DNA of 64,000 bases, from the NCBI RefSeq assembly GCF_900166635.1, contig NZ_LT800497.1, positions 2,260,378-2,324,377 on the forward strand, given 5' to 3'. A program made the translations under genes and the position numbers. This document shows, piece by piece, positions 48,885-58,395 of this stretch. The DNA comes from Oceanobacillus timonensis (GTDB lineage: Bacteria > Bacillota > Bacilli > Bacillales > Amphibacillaceae). The stretch's first letter is position 1. Every line of letters starts with the position of its first letter. The notes under the pieces were generated by a model. That model had not been told where the DNA came from. It saw only the letters and a list, made by a program, of their open reading frames with translations, and ran no database searches.

Positions 48885-49778
48885 TTACTCCCACGCTTCG
48901 AAATAATCCTGGATAAAATGATAAAATACCCGTTCGGATGGTGCCAGATTACGGTTTTTAGGAATAATAATACCAACTGTCCGCTTCAGAGGCGGATTAT
49001 CGATAGCAACTTTGGCACTATAAGTCGTGTTTACATCATTAAAGGCACTTTCAGGAAGCAACGTAATCCCCATCCCGGCAGCAACAAGCCCTTTAATGGC
49101 ATCCAAGTCCTCTCCTTGTGATTGGATGTTTGGTGTGAATCCGGATTGAATACAAGCATCGATAACAAGTTGATGAAGTACATAACCTTCTGGAAACAAC
49201 ACGAAATTTTCCTCTTTTAAATGAGCTACCGAAATTTTTTCTTCTTTCGATTTAGCGTGATTTCTAGGAATAAGTGCATAGAAATTTTCCATAAATAGAA
49301 CCTTGCCAATGATATCCGGTTGCGTATCAGGTAAAGGGCCGAGAAACGCTAAGTCAATTTCTCGATTTCTCACGGCCTCAATCAAAAAATTATAGGAGCC
49401 CTGTCTTAATTGAAAGCGGACATTTGGATAGCTTTCCTTAAATGCAGATAAAACCGTTGGTAAAAGGTTACTTGCTAAACTTGTCGGAAAACCGATCTTT
49501 ATCGATCCCCGTTCTGGATCCAAGTATTCATCCACCTGCTTCTTTGCATAGTCGATTCCTTTTAAAGCTGATTTTATATGTGTTAAAAATATTTTTCCGA
49601 TTGGCGTTAAAAGCACATTTCGACCAGTTCTTTCAAAAAGTTGCACTCCTAATTCGCTTTCTAAATTTGAAATCTGCCGACTGACTGCTGATTGGGCAAC
49701 ATGCAGTTCCAAGGCAGCTTCCGATACATGTTCTCTTTCTGCTACAGCAACAAAATACCTCAATTGACGCAGTTCCAT
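48885..49778 (-). CDS. gltC: LysR-type regulator GltC
   Basis: The 297-residue protein has the N-terminal LysR winged helix (MELRQLRYFVAVAEREHVSEAALELH... SAVSRQISNLE split as usual) and a periplasmic-binding-like effector domain. It diverges from gltB with about 120 bases between, the arrangement of B. subtilis gltC-gltAB. There GltC activates glutamate synthase in response to 2-oxoglutarate and is counteracted by glutamate and RocG. GAGGTGG precedes the ATG. Confidence 0.93.
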   Translation of the reverse strand: MELRQLRYFVAVAEREHVSEAALELHVAQSAVSRQISNLESELGVQLFERTGRNVLLTPIGKIFLTHIKSALKGIDYAKKQVDEYLDPERGSIKIGFPTSLASNLLPTVLSAFKESYPNVRFQLRQGSYNFLIEAVRNREIDLAFLGPLPDTQPDIIGKVLFMENFYALIPRNHAKSKEEKISVAHLKEENFVLFPEGYVLHQLVIDACIQSGFTPNIQSQGEDLDAIKGLVAAGMGITLLPESAFNDVNTTYSAKVAIDNPPLKRTVGIIIPKNRNLAPSERVFYHFIQDYFEAWE

Positions 49779-49825
49779 ATTTCCACCTCATATCAATATT
49801 AGATTATTCTTATGTTTATTATATA

Positions 49826-49854
49826 TTGTTTCGATAAATAAAAAAACATAAAAT
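49826..49854 (+). promoter_or_regulatory. SigA promoter of gltBD
   Basis: TTGTTT (49826-49831) and TAAAAT (49849-49854) are 17 bases apart. The divergent gltC promoter and any GltC boxes must lie in the same 120 bases; I could not define them with confidence. Confidence 0.55.
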
Positions 49855-49898
49855 GTATCTTACCCACTTTTAATGTACACGAAATGGAGGAACGCAGA

Positions 49899-52800
49899 AT
49901 GACTTTTCAAGATTTTCCTAAAGCACAAGGGCTATATCACCCTGATTTTGAACATGATGCTTGTGGAATTGGCTTATATGCACATATAAAAGGAAAACAG
50001 ACACATGACATTGTTGCCAAAGGATTGAATATGCTTTGTAAGCTGGAACATCGTGGCGGACAAGGAAGTGATCCGATGATTGGGGATGGTTCTGGTTTGA
50101 TGGTACAAATACCGGATCAGTATTTCCGAAGAGTTTGCCCGGATTTCGATCTTCCGTCTGCGGGTGCATATGCGGTCGGTATGGTCTTTCTTTCTCAAGA
50201 TAAACAAGAACAAACAAAAATCATAAAGAAGATCAATAAGTTGGTTGTTCAAGAAGGACAACAGCTAATTGGCTGGAGAGATGTTCCTGTTGACTCCGCT
50301 TGTATTGGAAAAGGAGCTGTGGATACATTACCGGAAATCAAGCAAGTATTTATTCGGGCGAATGCTGCTGGTAACCTGGATTTTGAGAGAAAGCTATATA
50401 TGATCCGCAAGCAGGCAGAGCATTGGGCAGAAGAAAAAGATATTCGTTTTTATGTACCAAGCCTTTCCAGTAATACAATCGTGTATAAAGGATTACTGAC
50501 CCCGAATCAGGTGGAGGGATTTTATCTGGATTTACAAGCAGCTGATTTTATTTCTGCTTTCTCTCTTGTCCACTCCCGATTCAGTACAAACACATTTCCA
50601 TCCTGGGAACGGGCGCATCCAAACCGTTATTTGATTCATAACGGTGAAATCAACACATTGCGAGGAAACGTGAACTGGATGCGAGCCAGGGAAAAACAAT
50701 TTGTTTCTGATGCATTTGGTGAGGATTTAGAAAAATGGTTGCCGATTATCCGTAGTGACGGCAGCGATTCTGCAGCACTGGATAATGCACTGGAATTTTT
50801 AACCCTTGCCGGAAGAGAACCTGCTCATGCGGCTATGATGCTGATCCCTGAACCTTGGGATAAAAATGACCATATGAATCAGGAAAGGCGCGCTTTTTAT
50901 CAATATCACAGTATGATGATGGAACCATGGGACGGCCCGACATCCATTACATTTACAAACGGAAAGCAAATTGGAGCGATTTTAGATAGAAACGGATTGC
51001 GCCCGGCGAGATATTACGTGACAAAAGATGATTATATTATCTATTCCTCCGAGGTTGGCGTTGTCGATGTGGAAGAAAATAATATTTTATTAAAAGAACG
51101 GTTGCGTCCGGGGAAAATGCTGTTAGTGGATATTGAGAAAGGAAGAATCATTTCGGATGAAGAAATAAAAACAGCCATGACAACGAAGTATCCTTATCAA
51201 AAATGGATAGCCGAACAAACTACGACACTCGCTCCGGAAGTGGATGAAAGCATCCCAATGGATCCGCAATTATTCCATAAACAGAAAGCATTTGGTTATA
51301 CGACGGAGGATATTGAAAAGTATTTGATTCCGTTAGTGCAGGATGGGAAAGACCCGATTGGTGCAATGGGGAATGATGTACCGTTAGCTGTTTTATCGGA
51401 ACGTCCGCAAAGTTTATTTCATTATTTTAAACAACTCTTTGCTCAAGTGACCAATCCGCCGATTGATGCATATCGGGAACAATTAGTCACATCCATGATG
51501 ACGTGGTTAGGCAGTGAGGGAGATATCCTCCATCCGGAGACGGAAAGGAAAAGGCGTGTCCGTCTGGATTCACCGATTCTTTCCAATGTGCAAATGAGAA
51601 AGTTGGAAAACAACGAAATGGCCGGACTGGATGCTGAAATGATAGAAACGTTGTTTACGAACGATATGAAAATTGCGTTGGATCAGATGTTTAAACAGGC
51701 GAAAACAGCCATTCAAAACGGGAAAAATATACTGGTGCTGCGGGATTCAGAAATGGATCAAAACCAAAAAGCGATACCGGCACTGCTTGCGGTTAGCGGC
51801 TTGCATCAATTTTTAGTTCGTGAAGGTATCCGGACAAAAACAAGTATCGTTATCCAGTCAGGTGAAGCGCGTGAGGTACACCATTTTGCAGCTTTGCTCG
51901 GTTATGGGGTGGATGCCATTTACCCATACCTCGTTTATCAAACCTATCAGCAGGCGTTTGAAGATAATAAATTAGCTTTCAACCCAAAAGAAGCGCAAAC
52001 GAAATTTATTGCCGTTGCAACCGAGGGGATTATCAAAGTCATGTCTAAAATCGGTATTTCGACTGTACAAAGCTATCGAGGGGCACAGATTTTTGAAGCT
52101 GTCGGTATCAGCAAACAAGTTATTGAAAAATATTTTACAGGAACAGCTTCTCAAATTGACGGGATTGGGCTGGACGTGATTCAACTTGAAACAGAGAAAC
52201 GCCATCAGGAAGGATATCAAGAAGCACACAAGCAGCTGCTTGATTCCGGAAGTGATTTTCAATGGCGGAAGACTGGTGAACACCATGCATTTAATCCTTC
52301 AACAATTTATAAACTGCAATGGTCCTGCCGCCGGGGAGATTATAAGTTGTTCAAGCAATTTTCGAAAGAATCAAACGAAGAGCGTATTGGGTTTTTAAGA
52401 AATTTATTTGACTTCAAAAAGGCAGAATCTATTTCCATGGATGAAGTAGAATCAGTTGCTTCCATTGTAAAACGTTTTAAAACGGGTGCCATGTCATTTG
52501 GGTCTATCAGTAAAGAAGCGCATGAGACATTAGCGATCGCGATGAATCGTCTTGGCGGTAAAAGCAACAGCGGGGAAGGCGGGGAGGATGCATCCCGTTT
52601 TACACCTGATGCGAATGGAGATTTACGTTCCAGCGCCATCAAACAGGTAGCATCGGGCCGTTTTGGTGTGACCAGTAACTATTTAGTCAATGCAAAAGAA
52701 CTGCAAATTAAAGTAGCGCAGGGTGCAAAACCTGGAGAAGGCGGTCAACTGCCGGCTGATAAAGTTTATCCATGGGTTGCGGATGTGCGCAGGTCCACAC

Positions 52801-54470
52801 CTGGGGTAGATTTAATCTCCCCACCGCCGCATCATGATATTTATTCGATTGAAGATTTGGCACAATTGATTTATGACTTGAAAAATGCGAATCGCCACGC
52901 GAGGGTCAGTGTTAAACTTGTTGCTAAATCAGGTGTTGGAACAATCGCTGCCGGGGTAGCTAAAGGAAATGCAGATGTTATCTCTGTTGTTGGTTATGAC
53001 GGAGGAACGGGTGCATCTCCAAAAACGAGTATTAAACATACTGGTTTGCCATGGGAATTGGGCTTGGCGGAAGCACATCAGACGTTGATGCTAAACGGAC
53101 TGAGAGACCGTGTTACCTTAGAAACAGACGGGAAACTGTTGACAGGAAAAGATGTTGTCACTGCAGCTTTACTTGGAGCGGAAGAATACGGGTTTGCCAC
53201 GGCTCCGCTTATTACTGTCGGCTGCGTAATGATGCGTGTCTGTCATAAGGATACTTGTCCAGTCGGTATAGCGACACAAAATCCGGAGCTTCGAAAAAAG
53301 TTTGCCGGAGATCCGGACTATGTTGTGAACTATATGCGATTTATCGCGCAGGAGGTTCGTGAAATTATGGCAGAGCTTGGTTTCCGAACGATGGATGAGA
53401 TGATAGGGCGGACTGAGTATCTGGAAAGATCGGCACGTACGGATGCACATTGGAAAGCGAAACACCTTGGTTTATCGACGCTGGTTTACCAGCCGAACGG
53501 AACAAAGAGAAAAACAAGGCAGCAGGATCAGCGATTAAATCAAACGTTAGATATTCAAGAAATCCTTCCTGCTGTTCAGGAATCACTGAAAACAGGAGCA
53601 GCAATGGAAGCATGCTTCCCAATCAATAATACAGACCGTGCTGCGGGAACAATTGTCGGCAGTGAAGTGACGATGAAATACGGAGAAGAAGGGCTGCCCG
53701 AAGACACCATCAACTTACACTTTACTGGATCGGCTGGGCAAAGCTTCGGTGCTTTTATCCCATCAGGTCTAACAATGACGGTAACCGGCGATGCCAATGA
53801 CTATGTCGGAAAAGGACTTTCAGGTGGAAAGGTCATTGTTCGTACACCCGAAACCTCGACGATAGATCCCAGTCATAATGTGATTGCGGGGAATGTCTCC
53901 TTTTATGGTGCAACAAGCGGTGAAGCATATATCCAGGGTTATGCCGGCGAGCGTTTTGCAGTCAGGAACAGCGGCGCAAAAATGGTTGTAGAAGGTGTTG
54001 GTGATCATGGCTGTGAATATATGACGGGAGGGCGTGTTGTCATCCTTGGTAATGTCGGTAAAAACTTTGCCGCAGGAATGTCAGGGGGCATCGCCTATAT
54101 CAGGCCGGATGATATTTCTTCCTTCCAATCCTTAACCAATACCGGATTGATTCAATTTGAAACATGCACCGACTTGGAAGAGCTGGAAGAAGTAAAAGAC
54201 TTGTTGATTAATCATTTAGATTATACAAACAGTGAAAAAGCGGCGATTATTTTAAAAAATTGGAAAGAAGAAGTGAAACATTTTGTGAAAGTCATTCCAA
54301 TAGATTATAAATTAATGCTTCAGCAGATAGAATGGTTTAAAGAAAAAGGCTTAAGCATAGAGGACGCACGTTACGAAGCTTTTATGGCAAAGAAAAATCA
54401 TAAAATGACAGTACATCTGGATGAAAATGCAGTCATCAAAGAAGCGAAAGGAGCCAGAGTCAATGGGTAA
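49899..54470 (+). CDS. gltB: Glutamate synthase (NADPH) large subunit
   Basis: The 1523-residue subunit begins with a propeptide of 21 residues ending before Cys22 (HDACGIG), the N-terminal nucleophile that takes ammonia from glutamine. After the amidotransferase domain come the central domain, the FMN/3Fe-4S synthase domain (GGTGASP near residue 1030; Cys cluster CVMMRVCHKDTCPVG near 1110-1125), and the C-terminal beta-helix GXGXG domain. It makes two glutamates from glutamine and 2-oxoglutarate. This corresponds to B. subtilis gltA. ATG at 49899 is eight bases after GGAGG; an ATG at 49884 contains that site. Confidence 0.97.
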   Translation: MTFQDFPKAQGLYHPDFEHDACGIGLYAHIKGKQTHDIVAKGLNMLCKLEHRGGQGSDPMIGDGSGLMVQIPDQYFRRVCPDFDLPSAGAYAVGMVFLSQDKQEQTKIIKKINKLVVQEGQQLIGWRDVPVDSACIGKGAVDTLPEIKQVFIRANAAGNLDFERKLYMIRKQAEHWAEEKDIRFYVPSLSSNTIVYKGLLTPNQVEGFYLDLQAADFISAFSLVHSRFSTNTFPSWERAHPNRYLIHNGEINTLRGNVNWMRAREKQFVSDAFGEDLEKWLPIIRSDGSDSAALDNALEFLTLAGREPAHAAMMLIPEPWDKNDHMNQERRAFYQYHSMMMEPWDGPTSITFTNGKQIGAILDRNGLRPARYYVTKDDYIIYSSEVGVVDVEENNILLKERLRPGKMLLVDIEKGRIISDEEIKTAMTTKYPYQKWIAEQTTTLAPEVDESIPMDPQLFHKQKAFGYTTEDIEKYLIPLVQDGKDPIGAMGNDVPLAVLSERPQSLFHYFKQLFAQVTNPPIDAYREQLVTSMMTWLGSEGDILHPETERKRRVRLDSPILSNVQMRKLENNEMAGLDAEMIETLFTNDMKIALDQMFKQAKTAIQNGKNILVLRDSEMDQNQKAIPALLAVSGLHQFLVREGIRTKTSIVIQSGEAREVHHFAALLGYGVDAIYPYLVYQTYQQAFEDNKLAFNPKEAQTKFIAVATEGIIKVMSKIGISTVQSYRGAQIFEAVGISKQVIEKYFTGTASQIDGIGLDVIQLETEKRHQEGYQEAHKQLLDSGSDFQWRKTGEHHAFNPSTIYKLQWSCRRGDYKLFKQFSKESNEERIGFLRNLFDFKKAESISMDEVESVASIVKRFKTGAMSFGSISKEAHETLAIAMNRLGGKSNSGEGGEDASRFTPDANGDLRSSAIKQVASGRFGVTSNYLVNAKELQIKVAQGAKPGEGGQLPADKVYPWVADVRRSTPGVDLISPPPHHDIYSIEDLAQLIYDLKNANRHARVSVKLVAKSGVGTIAAGVAKGNADVISVVGYDGGTGASPKTSIKHTGLPWELGLAEAHQTLMLNGLRDRVTLETDGKLLTGKDVVTAALLGAEEYGFATAPLITVGCVMMRVCHKDTCPVGIATQNPELRKKFAGDPDYVVNYMRFIAQEVREIMAELGFRTMDEMIGRTEYLERSARTDAHWKAKHLGLSTLVYQPNGTKRKTRQQDQRLNQTLDIQEILPAVQESLKTGAAMEACFPINNTDRAAGTIVGSEVTMKYGEEGLPEDTINLHFTGSAGQSFGAFIPSGLTMTVTGDANDYVGKGLSGGKVIVRTPETSTIDPSHNVIAGNVSFYGATSGEAYIQGYAGERFAVRNSGAKMVVEGVGDHGCEYMTGGRVVILGNVGKNFAAGMSGGIAYIRPDDISSFQSLTNTGLIQFETCTDLEELEEVKDLLINHLDYTNSEKAAIILKNWKEEVKHFVKVIPIDYKLMLQQIEWFKEKGLSIEDARYEAFMAKKNHKMTVHLDENAVIKEAKGARVNG

Positions 54471-55959
54471 AGCAACTGGATTTATGGAAATAAAAAGAAA
54501 AAATGCTGTGGAGCGTGAACCGCTTGAAAGAATAAAAGACTGGCAGGAATACGCTGGCACTTTCTCAGATGATGCAGCTAGTGAGCAAGGTGCGCGCTGT
54601 ATGGATTGCAGTATTCCGTTTTGTCATATTGGGATGGAAATAGAAGGAGCTACATCAGGCTGTCCTATCTATAACCTGATTCCGGAGTGGAATGATCTTG
54701 TCTATAAAGGGAGATGGAGAGAAGCGTTAGACAGGTTAATGAAAACCAATAATTTTCCTGAATTCACCGGCAGCGTTTGCCCTGCACCATGTGAAGGTTC
54801 TTGCACGGTAGCAATTAATGACCCCGCTGTAACGATTAAAAATATCGAGCAGAAAATCATTGATAAAGGGTTTGAAGAAGGATGGATCGAACCGCGGATT
54901 CCAACTGTGCGTACTGGCAAAAAGGTGGCTATTATCGGTTCCGGACCAGCCGGATTAGCAGCAGCGGATCAGTTAAATCAAGCGGGCCACGAAGTAACAG
55001 TTTATGAGCGTGCGGACCGGGCTGGCGGATTGCTGACCTATGGTATTCCAAATATGAAACTGGATAAAGGCGTAGTTGAACGACGTATCCAGCTGCTTCG
55101 TCAGGAAGGAATTCATTTTGTGTTAAATACGGAGGTGGGCAAAGATATTTCAGCAGAAGAAATCAAAGCAAGCTTCGACTCCGTGATTCTTTGTACGGGC
55201 GCGCAGAAGCATCGTGATTTGCCCCTGGAAGGCAGAGACAGCAAAGGAGTACGTTTTGCGATGGATTACCTGACACGCTCAACCGAAACCCTGCTTGATG
55301 AAGAGGTGGAAATAGAGGAAGAGTTAAACGCAGAAGGAAAAGATGTTATTGTCATCGGCGGCGGAGACACGGGTGCAGATTGTATTGCAACGGCTATCCG
55401 TCAGGGCGCCAAAAGCATTGTCCAATTCGGGAAGCATCCGCAGCTGCCGATTAAACGCGCAGATACTAACCAATGGCCAGCTTATCCGCAAGTATTCAGC
55501 TTAGAATATGCACACAAAGAAGCGAAAGAAAAGTTTGGCGAGGATATCCGGGAATATTCCATTCAAACAAAGAAATTTGTGACCAATGAACAAGGCGAAT
55601 TAAAAGCGTTGCATACGGTACAAATGGAGAAAAGGCAAGATGAGGATGGTGTTTTCTTTTTTGAAGAAATACCAGGAACAGAAAAGGTGTGGCCTGTGCA
55701 GCTTGTGTTGATTGCTATTGGATTTGAAGGAGGCGAAGAGCCGGTTGTAAATGCTTTCGGAGTTAAAACAATGCGAAACCGCGTGCTTGCAGCATATGGA
55801 AAATTTGTAACAACAGCGGATAATGTATTTGCGGCAGGGGATGCTCGCAGAGGTCAGAGTTTGATTGTCTGGGCGATTAATGAAGGAAGAGAAGTTGCCT
55901 ATCAGGTCGATGCATATATAATGGGGGAAACTTCCCTGCCATCTGTTGCAAATATGTAA
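54463..55959 (+). CDS. gltD: Glutamate synthase (NADPH) small subunit
   Basis: The 498-residue subunit has two N-terminal Cys clusters for 4Fe-4S centres (CMDCSIPFCHIG and CPAPCEGSC). An FAD site (IIGSGPAGLAAADQL, about residue 150) and an NADP site (VIGGGDTGADC, about 300) follow. It passes electrons from NADPH to the large subunit. Its ATG overlaps the end of gltB by eight bases, with AAAGGAG upstream, so the two subunits are coupled. Confidence 0.97.
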   Translation: MGKATGFMEIKRKNAVEREPLERIKDWQEYAGTFSDDAASEQGARCMDCSIPFCHIGMEIEGATSGCPIYNLIPEWNDLVYKGRWREALDRLMKTNNFPEFTGSVCPAPCEGSCTVAINDPAVTIKNIEQKIIDKGFEEGWIEPRIPTVRTGKKVAIIGSGPAGLAAADQLNQAGHEVTVYERADRAGGLLTYGIPNMKLDKGVVERRIQLLRQEGIHFVLNTEVGKDISAEEIKASFDSVILCTGAQKHRDLPLEGRDSKGVRFAMDYLTRSTETLLDEEVEIEEELNAEGKDVIVIGGGDTGADCIATAIRQGAKSIVQFGKHPQLPIKRADTNQWPAYPQVFSLEYAHKEAKEKFGEDIREYSIQTKKFVTNEQGELKALHTVQMEKRQDEDGVFFFEEIPGTEKVWPVQLVLIAIGFEGGEEPVVNAFGVKTMRNRVLAAYGKFVTTADNVFAAGDARRGQSLIVWAINEGREVAYQVDAYIMGETSLPSVANM

Positions 55960-55969
55960 AAAAAGAAAT

Positions 55970-56013
55970 TAAAGCGGAATAGAAGTCCGAAGAGGGTTTT
56001 TATTCCGCTTTAT
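55970..56013. terminator. Terminator after gltD
   Basis: TAAAGCGGAATA (55970-55981) pairs with TATTCCGCTTTA (56001-56012) across a loop of 19 bases. T residues sit at the 5' side of the right arm rather than after it. Confidence 0.65.
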
Positions 56014-56125
56014 TACATATAGAGGTATAATGATTTTCATATATACGTTTCCCGGATTCATATACTGCATCATAGACAAAGCTAATCATGATGGAAACCA
56101 TGATGAATCCATAGGCATTTGTCAC
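56000..56125 (-). CDS. Possible 41-residue single-pass membrane protein
   Basis: A minus-strand frame from GTG at 56125 to the stop at 56000 encodes a hydrophobic stretch (GFIMVSIMISFVYDAVY) followed by a polar tail. It is divergent from spoVK. AGAGG is almost directly before the GTG, a poor spacing, and no family is recognised. Its 3' end lies within the gltD terminator. Treat as a candidate only. Confidence 0.3.
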   Translation of the reverse strand: MTNAYGFIMVSIMISFVYDAVYESGKRIYENHYTSICNKAE

Positions 56126-56176
56126 CCCTCTGCCGTTCTTTGCGTATATTGTTAGAGAATAAGGGGTGATGGAGAA

Positions 56177-57088
56177 TTGGCACAGGCAGAAAGGTATAAA
56201 AATGGACGTATTAATATCATATTAAACGAGAATACACAACAGCCCAGCAGGGAGGTTCGTGTGAAAAAGCAAAAACATTCGCCGCTTGAAGTAATCGATA
56301 AAGAATTTGCATCTTTTGTCGGTTTAAACGACTTAAAAACGTCCATTAAAGAGATTTATGCCAGTATTCTTATCAACGAAAAGCGAAAGGAACAAGGGTT
56401 AAAAACCTCCAAACAGGTTCTTCATATGTTATTTAAAGGAAACCCCGGAACGGGAAAAACGACCGTAGCCCGGAAATTGGCAAAACTTTATCATGATATG
56501 AACGTCCTGTCAAAAGGGCATTTTATTGAAGCGGAACGTGCAGATTTAGTCGGCGAATATATCGGCCAGACAGCACAAAAAACAAGAGCGATTATTCAGA
56601 AAGCAATGGGTGGTATTTTATTTATTGACGAAGCTTACTCGTTATCGCGTGGAGGGGAAAAGGATTTTGGTAAAGAAGCGATTGATCTACTGGTAAAACA
56701 TATGGAAGACGGCCGGGAAGATATGGTTCTTATCCTTGCCGGCTATCCACGTGAAATGGATCGTTTTCTTTCGATGAATCCTGGCCTTGAGTCCCGCTTT
56801 CCGTTTATTTTAGACTTTGATGATTATTCTGTTGATGAATTATTAAATATAGGAAATCGTATGTTGGGCGAGAGACAGTACCAATTATCAAAACCGGCGG
56901 AATGGAAGCTTCGCAGTCATTTAGCGAGAAAATTGCGGGAAGAATCTTTTAATTTTTCGAATGCAAGGTATGTGCGAAATGTCATTGAAAAAGCAATCCG
57001 GTTACAAGCGGTCCGGCTGCTTGCCTCCGAACGAATAGTATCCAAAGATTTAATTGTTTTAACAGAGGAGGATTTGTTGCTAGAATAG
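56177..57088 (+). CDS. spoVK: Stage V sporulation protein K (AAA+ ATPase)
   Basis: The 303-residue CbbX-type AAA+ protein has Walker A FKGNPGTGKTTVARKL (about residues 90-105), Walker B GILFIDEAYSLSRGGEKDFG, and the pore/sensor region GYPREMDRFLSMNPGLESRFP. It is needed for late spore maturation in B. subtilis. The start is TTG at 56177, giving a YKNGRINIILN N-terminus shared with B. subtilis SpoVK. AAGGGGTGATGGAG lies upstream. The B. subtilis neighbour hflX follows, as there. Confidence 0.95.
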   Translation: MAQAERYKNGRINIILNENTQQPSREVRVKKQKHSPLEVIDKEFASFVGLNDLKTSIKEIYASILINEKRKEQGLKTSKQVLHMLFKGNPGTGKTTVARKLAKLYHDMNVLSKGHFIEAERADLVGEYIGQTAQKTRAIIQKAMGGILFIDEAYSLSRGGEKDFGKEAIDLLVKHMEDGREDMVLILAGYPREMDRFLSMNPGLESRFPFILDFDDYSVDELLNIGNRMLGERQYQLSKPAEWKLRSHLARKLREESFNFSNARYVRNVIEKAIRLQAVRLLASERIVSKDLIVLTEEDLLLE

Positions 57089-57151
57089 AAATAATGAGTA
57101 AGATAAATGATAAGAATAATTTTAAAGGATATTCTAAGAAAGAGGTAAACT

Positions 57152-58393
57152 ATGACAGCAGAAAATGTATTAGTAATTGCGGTTAACCAGAATGAGAAAT
57201 CAGAGCGCCAACTCCAGTCCTCTTTAGATGAGCTTATTTCTCTTTGTAAAACAGCTGGAGGGCAGGTGCAGCATGTCATTACACAAAACCGGGAACGCAT
57301 CCATCCGGCTACTTATATTGGTGAAGGAAAGCTTCAGGAAGTGAGCCGGATGGTTGATGCATCGGATATTGATTTGGTGGTAGCAAATAATGAATTATCT
57401 GCCGGCCAAGTTCGTAATCTGGCAGATGCATTGGATGTCCGTGTGCTTGACCGGAGTCAATTAATATTGGATATTTTTGCGATGCGTGCACAAACAAAGG
57501 AAGGGAAACTCCAAGTCGAACTGGCTCAATTGGAGTATTTGCTTCCTCGTTTGCATGGACAAGGGGCAAATCTGTCCAGACTTGGAGGAGGAATCGGGAC
57601 AAGAGGTCCGGGAGAAACCAAATTAGAAACGGACCGCCGGCATATTGAAAGAAGAATCTATGATATCAAACGCCGTCTGCAATTGGTGGTGAAGCAACGT
57701 GATCAATATCGAAAACGCAGGCGCTCCAATGACGTCTTTCAAGTAGCTATTGTCGGATATACCAATGCAGGGAAATCAACGATTTTTAATCGGTTAACAA
57801 GAAGCAGCTCCCTGGAAGAAGATCAACTGTTTGCAACACTGGATCCGCTCACACGACGTATCCAGCTCCCCAGCGGTCTGAAGAGTCTAATAACCGATAC
57901 GGTTGGGTTTATTCAGGATCTGCCGACTGCGTTGATTGCTGCTTTCAAATCGACTTTGGAGGAAGTGGCAGAAGCGGATTTTCTTCTGCATGTCGTCGAT
58001 GTTTCCGATCCGGATTTAGCGCAGCAGCAGGAAACCGTACAGAAACTTTTACAGGAATTAGATGCAGGCCATATTCCGGTATTGACAGTCTATAATAAAA
58101 AAGATCAGCTGAAAGGTGATTTCTTTATAGCGAATCAATTCCCTAATATTCAAATAACTGCATTCAAAGAAGAAGATTTACAGGCATTATACATGAAAAT
58201 AGAGGAAGTATTAAAAGAAGAATGGGATTTATTTGACATTGTTTTGGATTCAAGTGAAGGAGATTTACTATATCAGTTGCAATCGTCTGCGCTCATTGTA
58301 AAAAAAGAGCTGCTGGAAGAAACGAATCAATTTCATGTTCAAGGTTATGTCAGAAAAGACCATCCATTTCATCGTTTTGTGGAGGAGAAATAA
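57152..58393 (+). CDS. hflX: Ribosome-associated GTPase HflX (YnbA)
   Basis: The 413-residue protein has the N-terminal HflX domain (ITQNRERIHPATYIGEGKLQE), the family motif GGGIGTRGPGETKLE (about residues 145-160), and a GTPase domain with P-loop GYTNAGKST, DTVGFI and the NKKD specificity motif. HflX splits stalled or heat-stressed ribosomes. The ribosome site of the next gene is within its last codons, so the two are coupled. Confidence 0.97.
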   Translation: MTAENVLVIAVNQNEKSERQLQSSLDELISLCKTAGGQVQHVITQNRERIHPATYIGEGKLQEVSRMVDASDIDLVVANNELSAGQVRNLADALDVRVLDRSQLILDIFAMRAQTKEGKLQVELAQLEYLLPRLHGQGANLSRLGGGIGTRGPGETKLETDRRHIERRIYDIKRRLQLVVKQRDQYRKRRRSNDVFQVAIVGYTNAGKSTIFNRLTRSSSLEEDQLFATLDPLTRRIQLPSGLKSLITDTVGFIQDLPTALIAAFKSTLEEVAEADFLLHVVDVSDPDLAQQQETVQKLLQELDAGHIPVLTVYNKKDQLKGDFFIANQFPNIQITAFKEEDLQALYMKIEEVLKEEWDLFDIVLDSSEGDLLYQLQSSALIVKKELLEETNQFHVQGYVRKDHPFHRFVEEK

Positions 58394-58395
58394 AC

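Noticed and set aside
48846..49121. Plus-strand ORF of 91 codons opposite gltC
   Set aside because: Begins in the shared terminator and is antisense to a clear LysR gene; no ribosome site.
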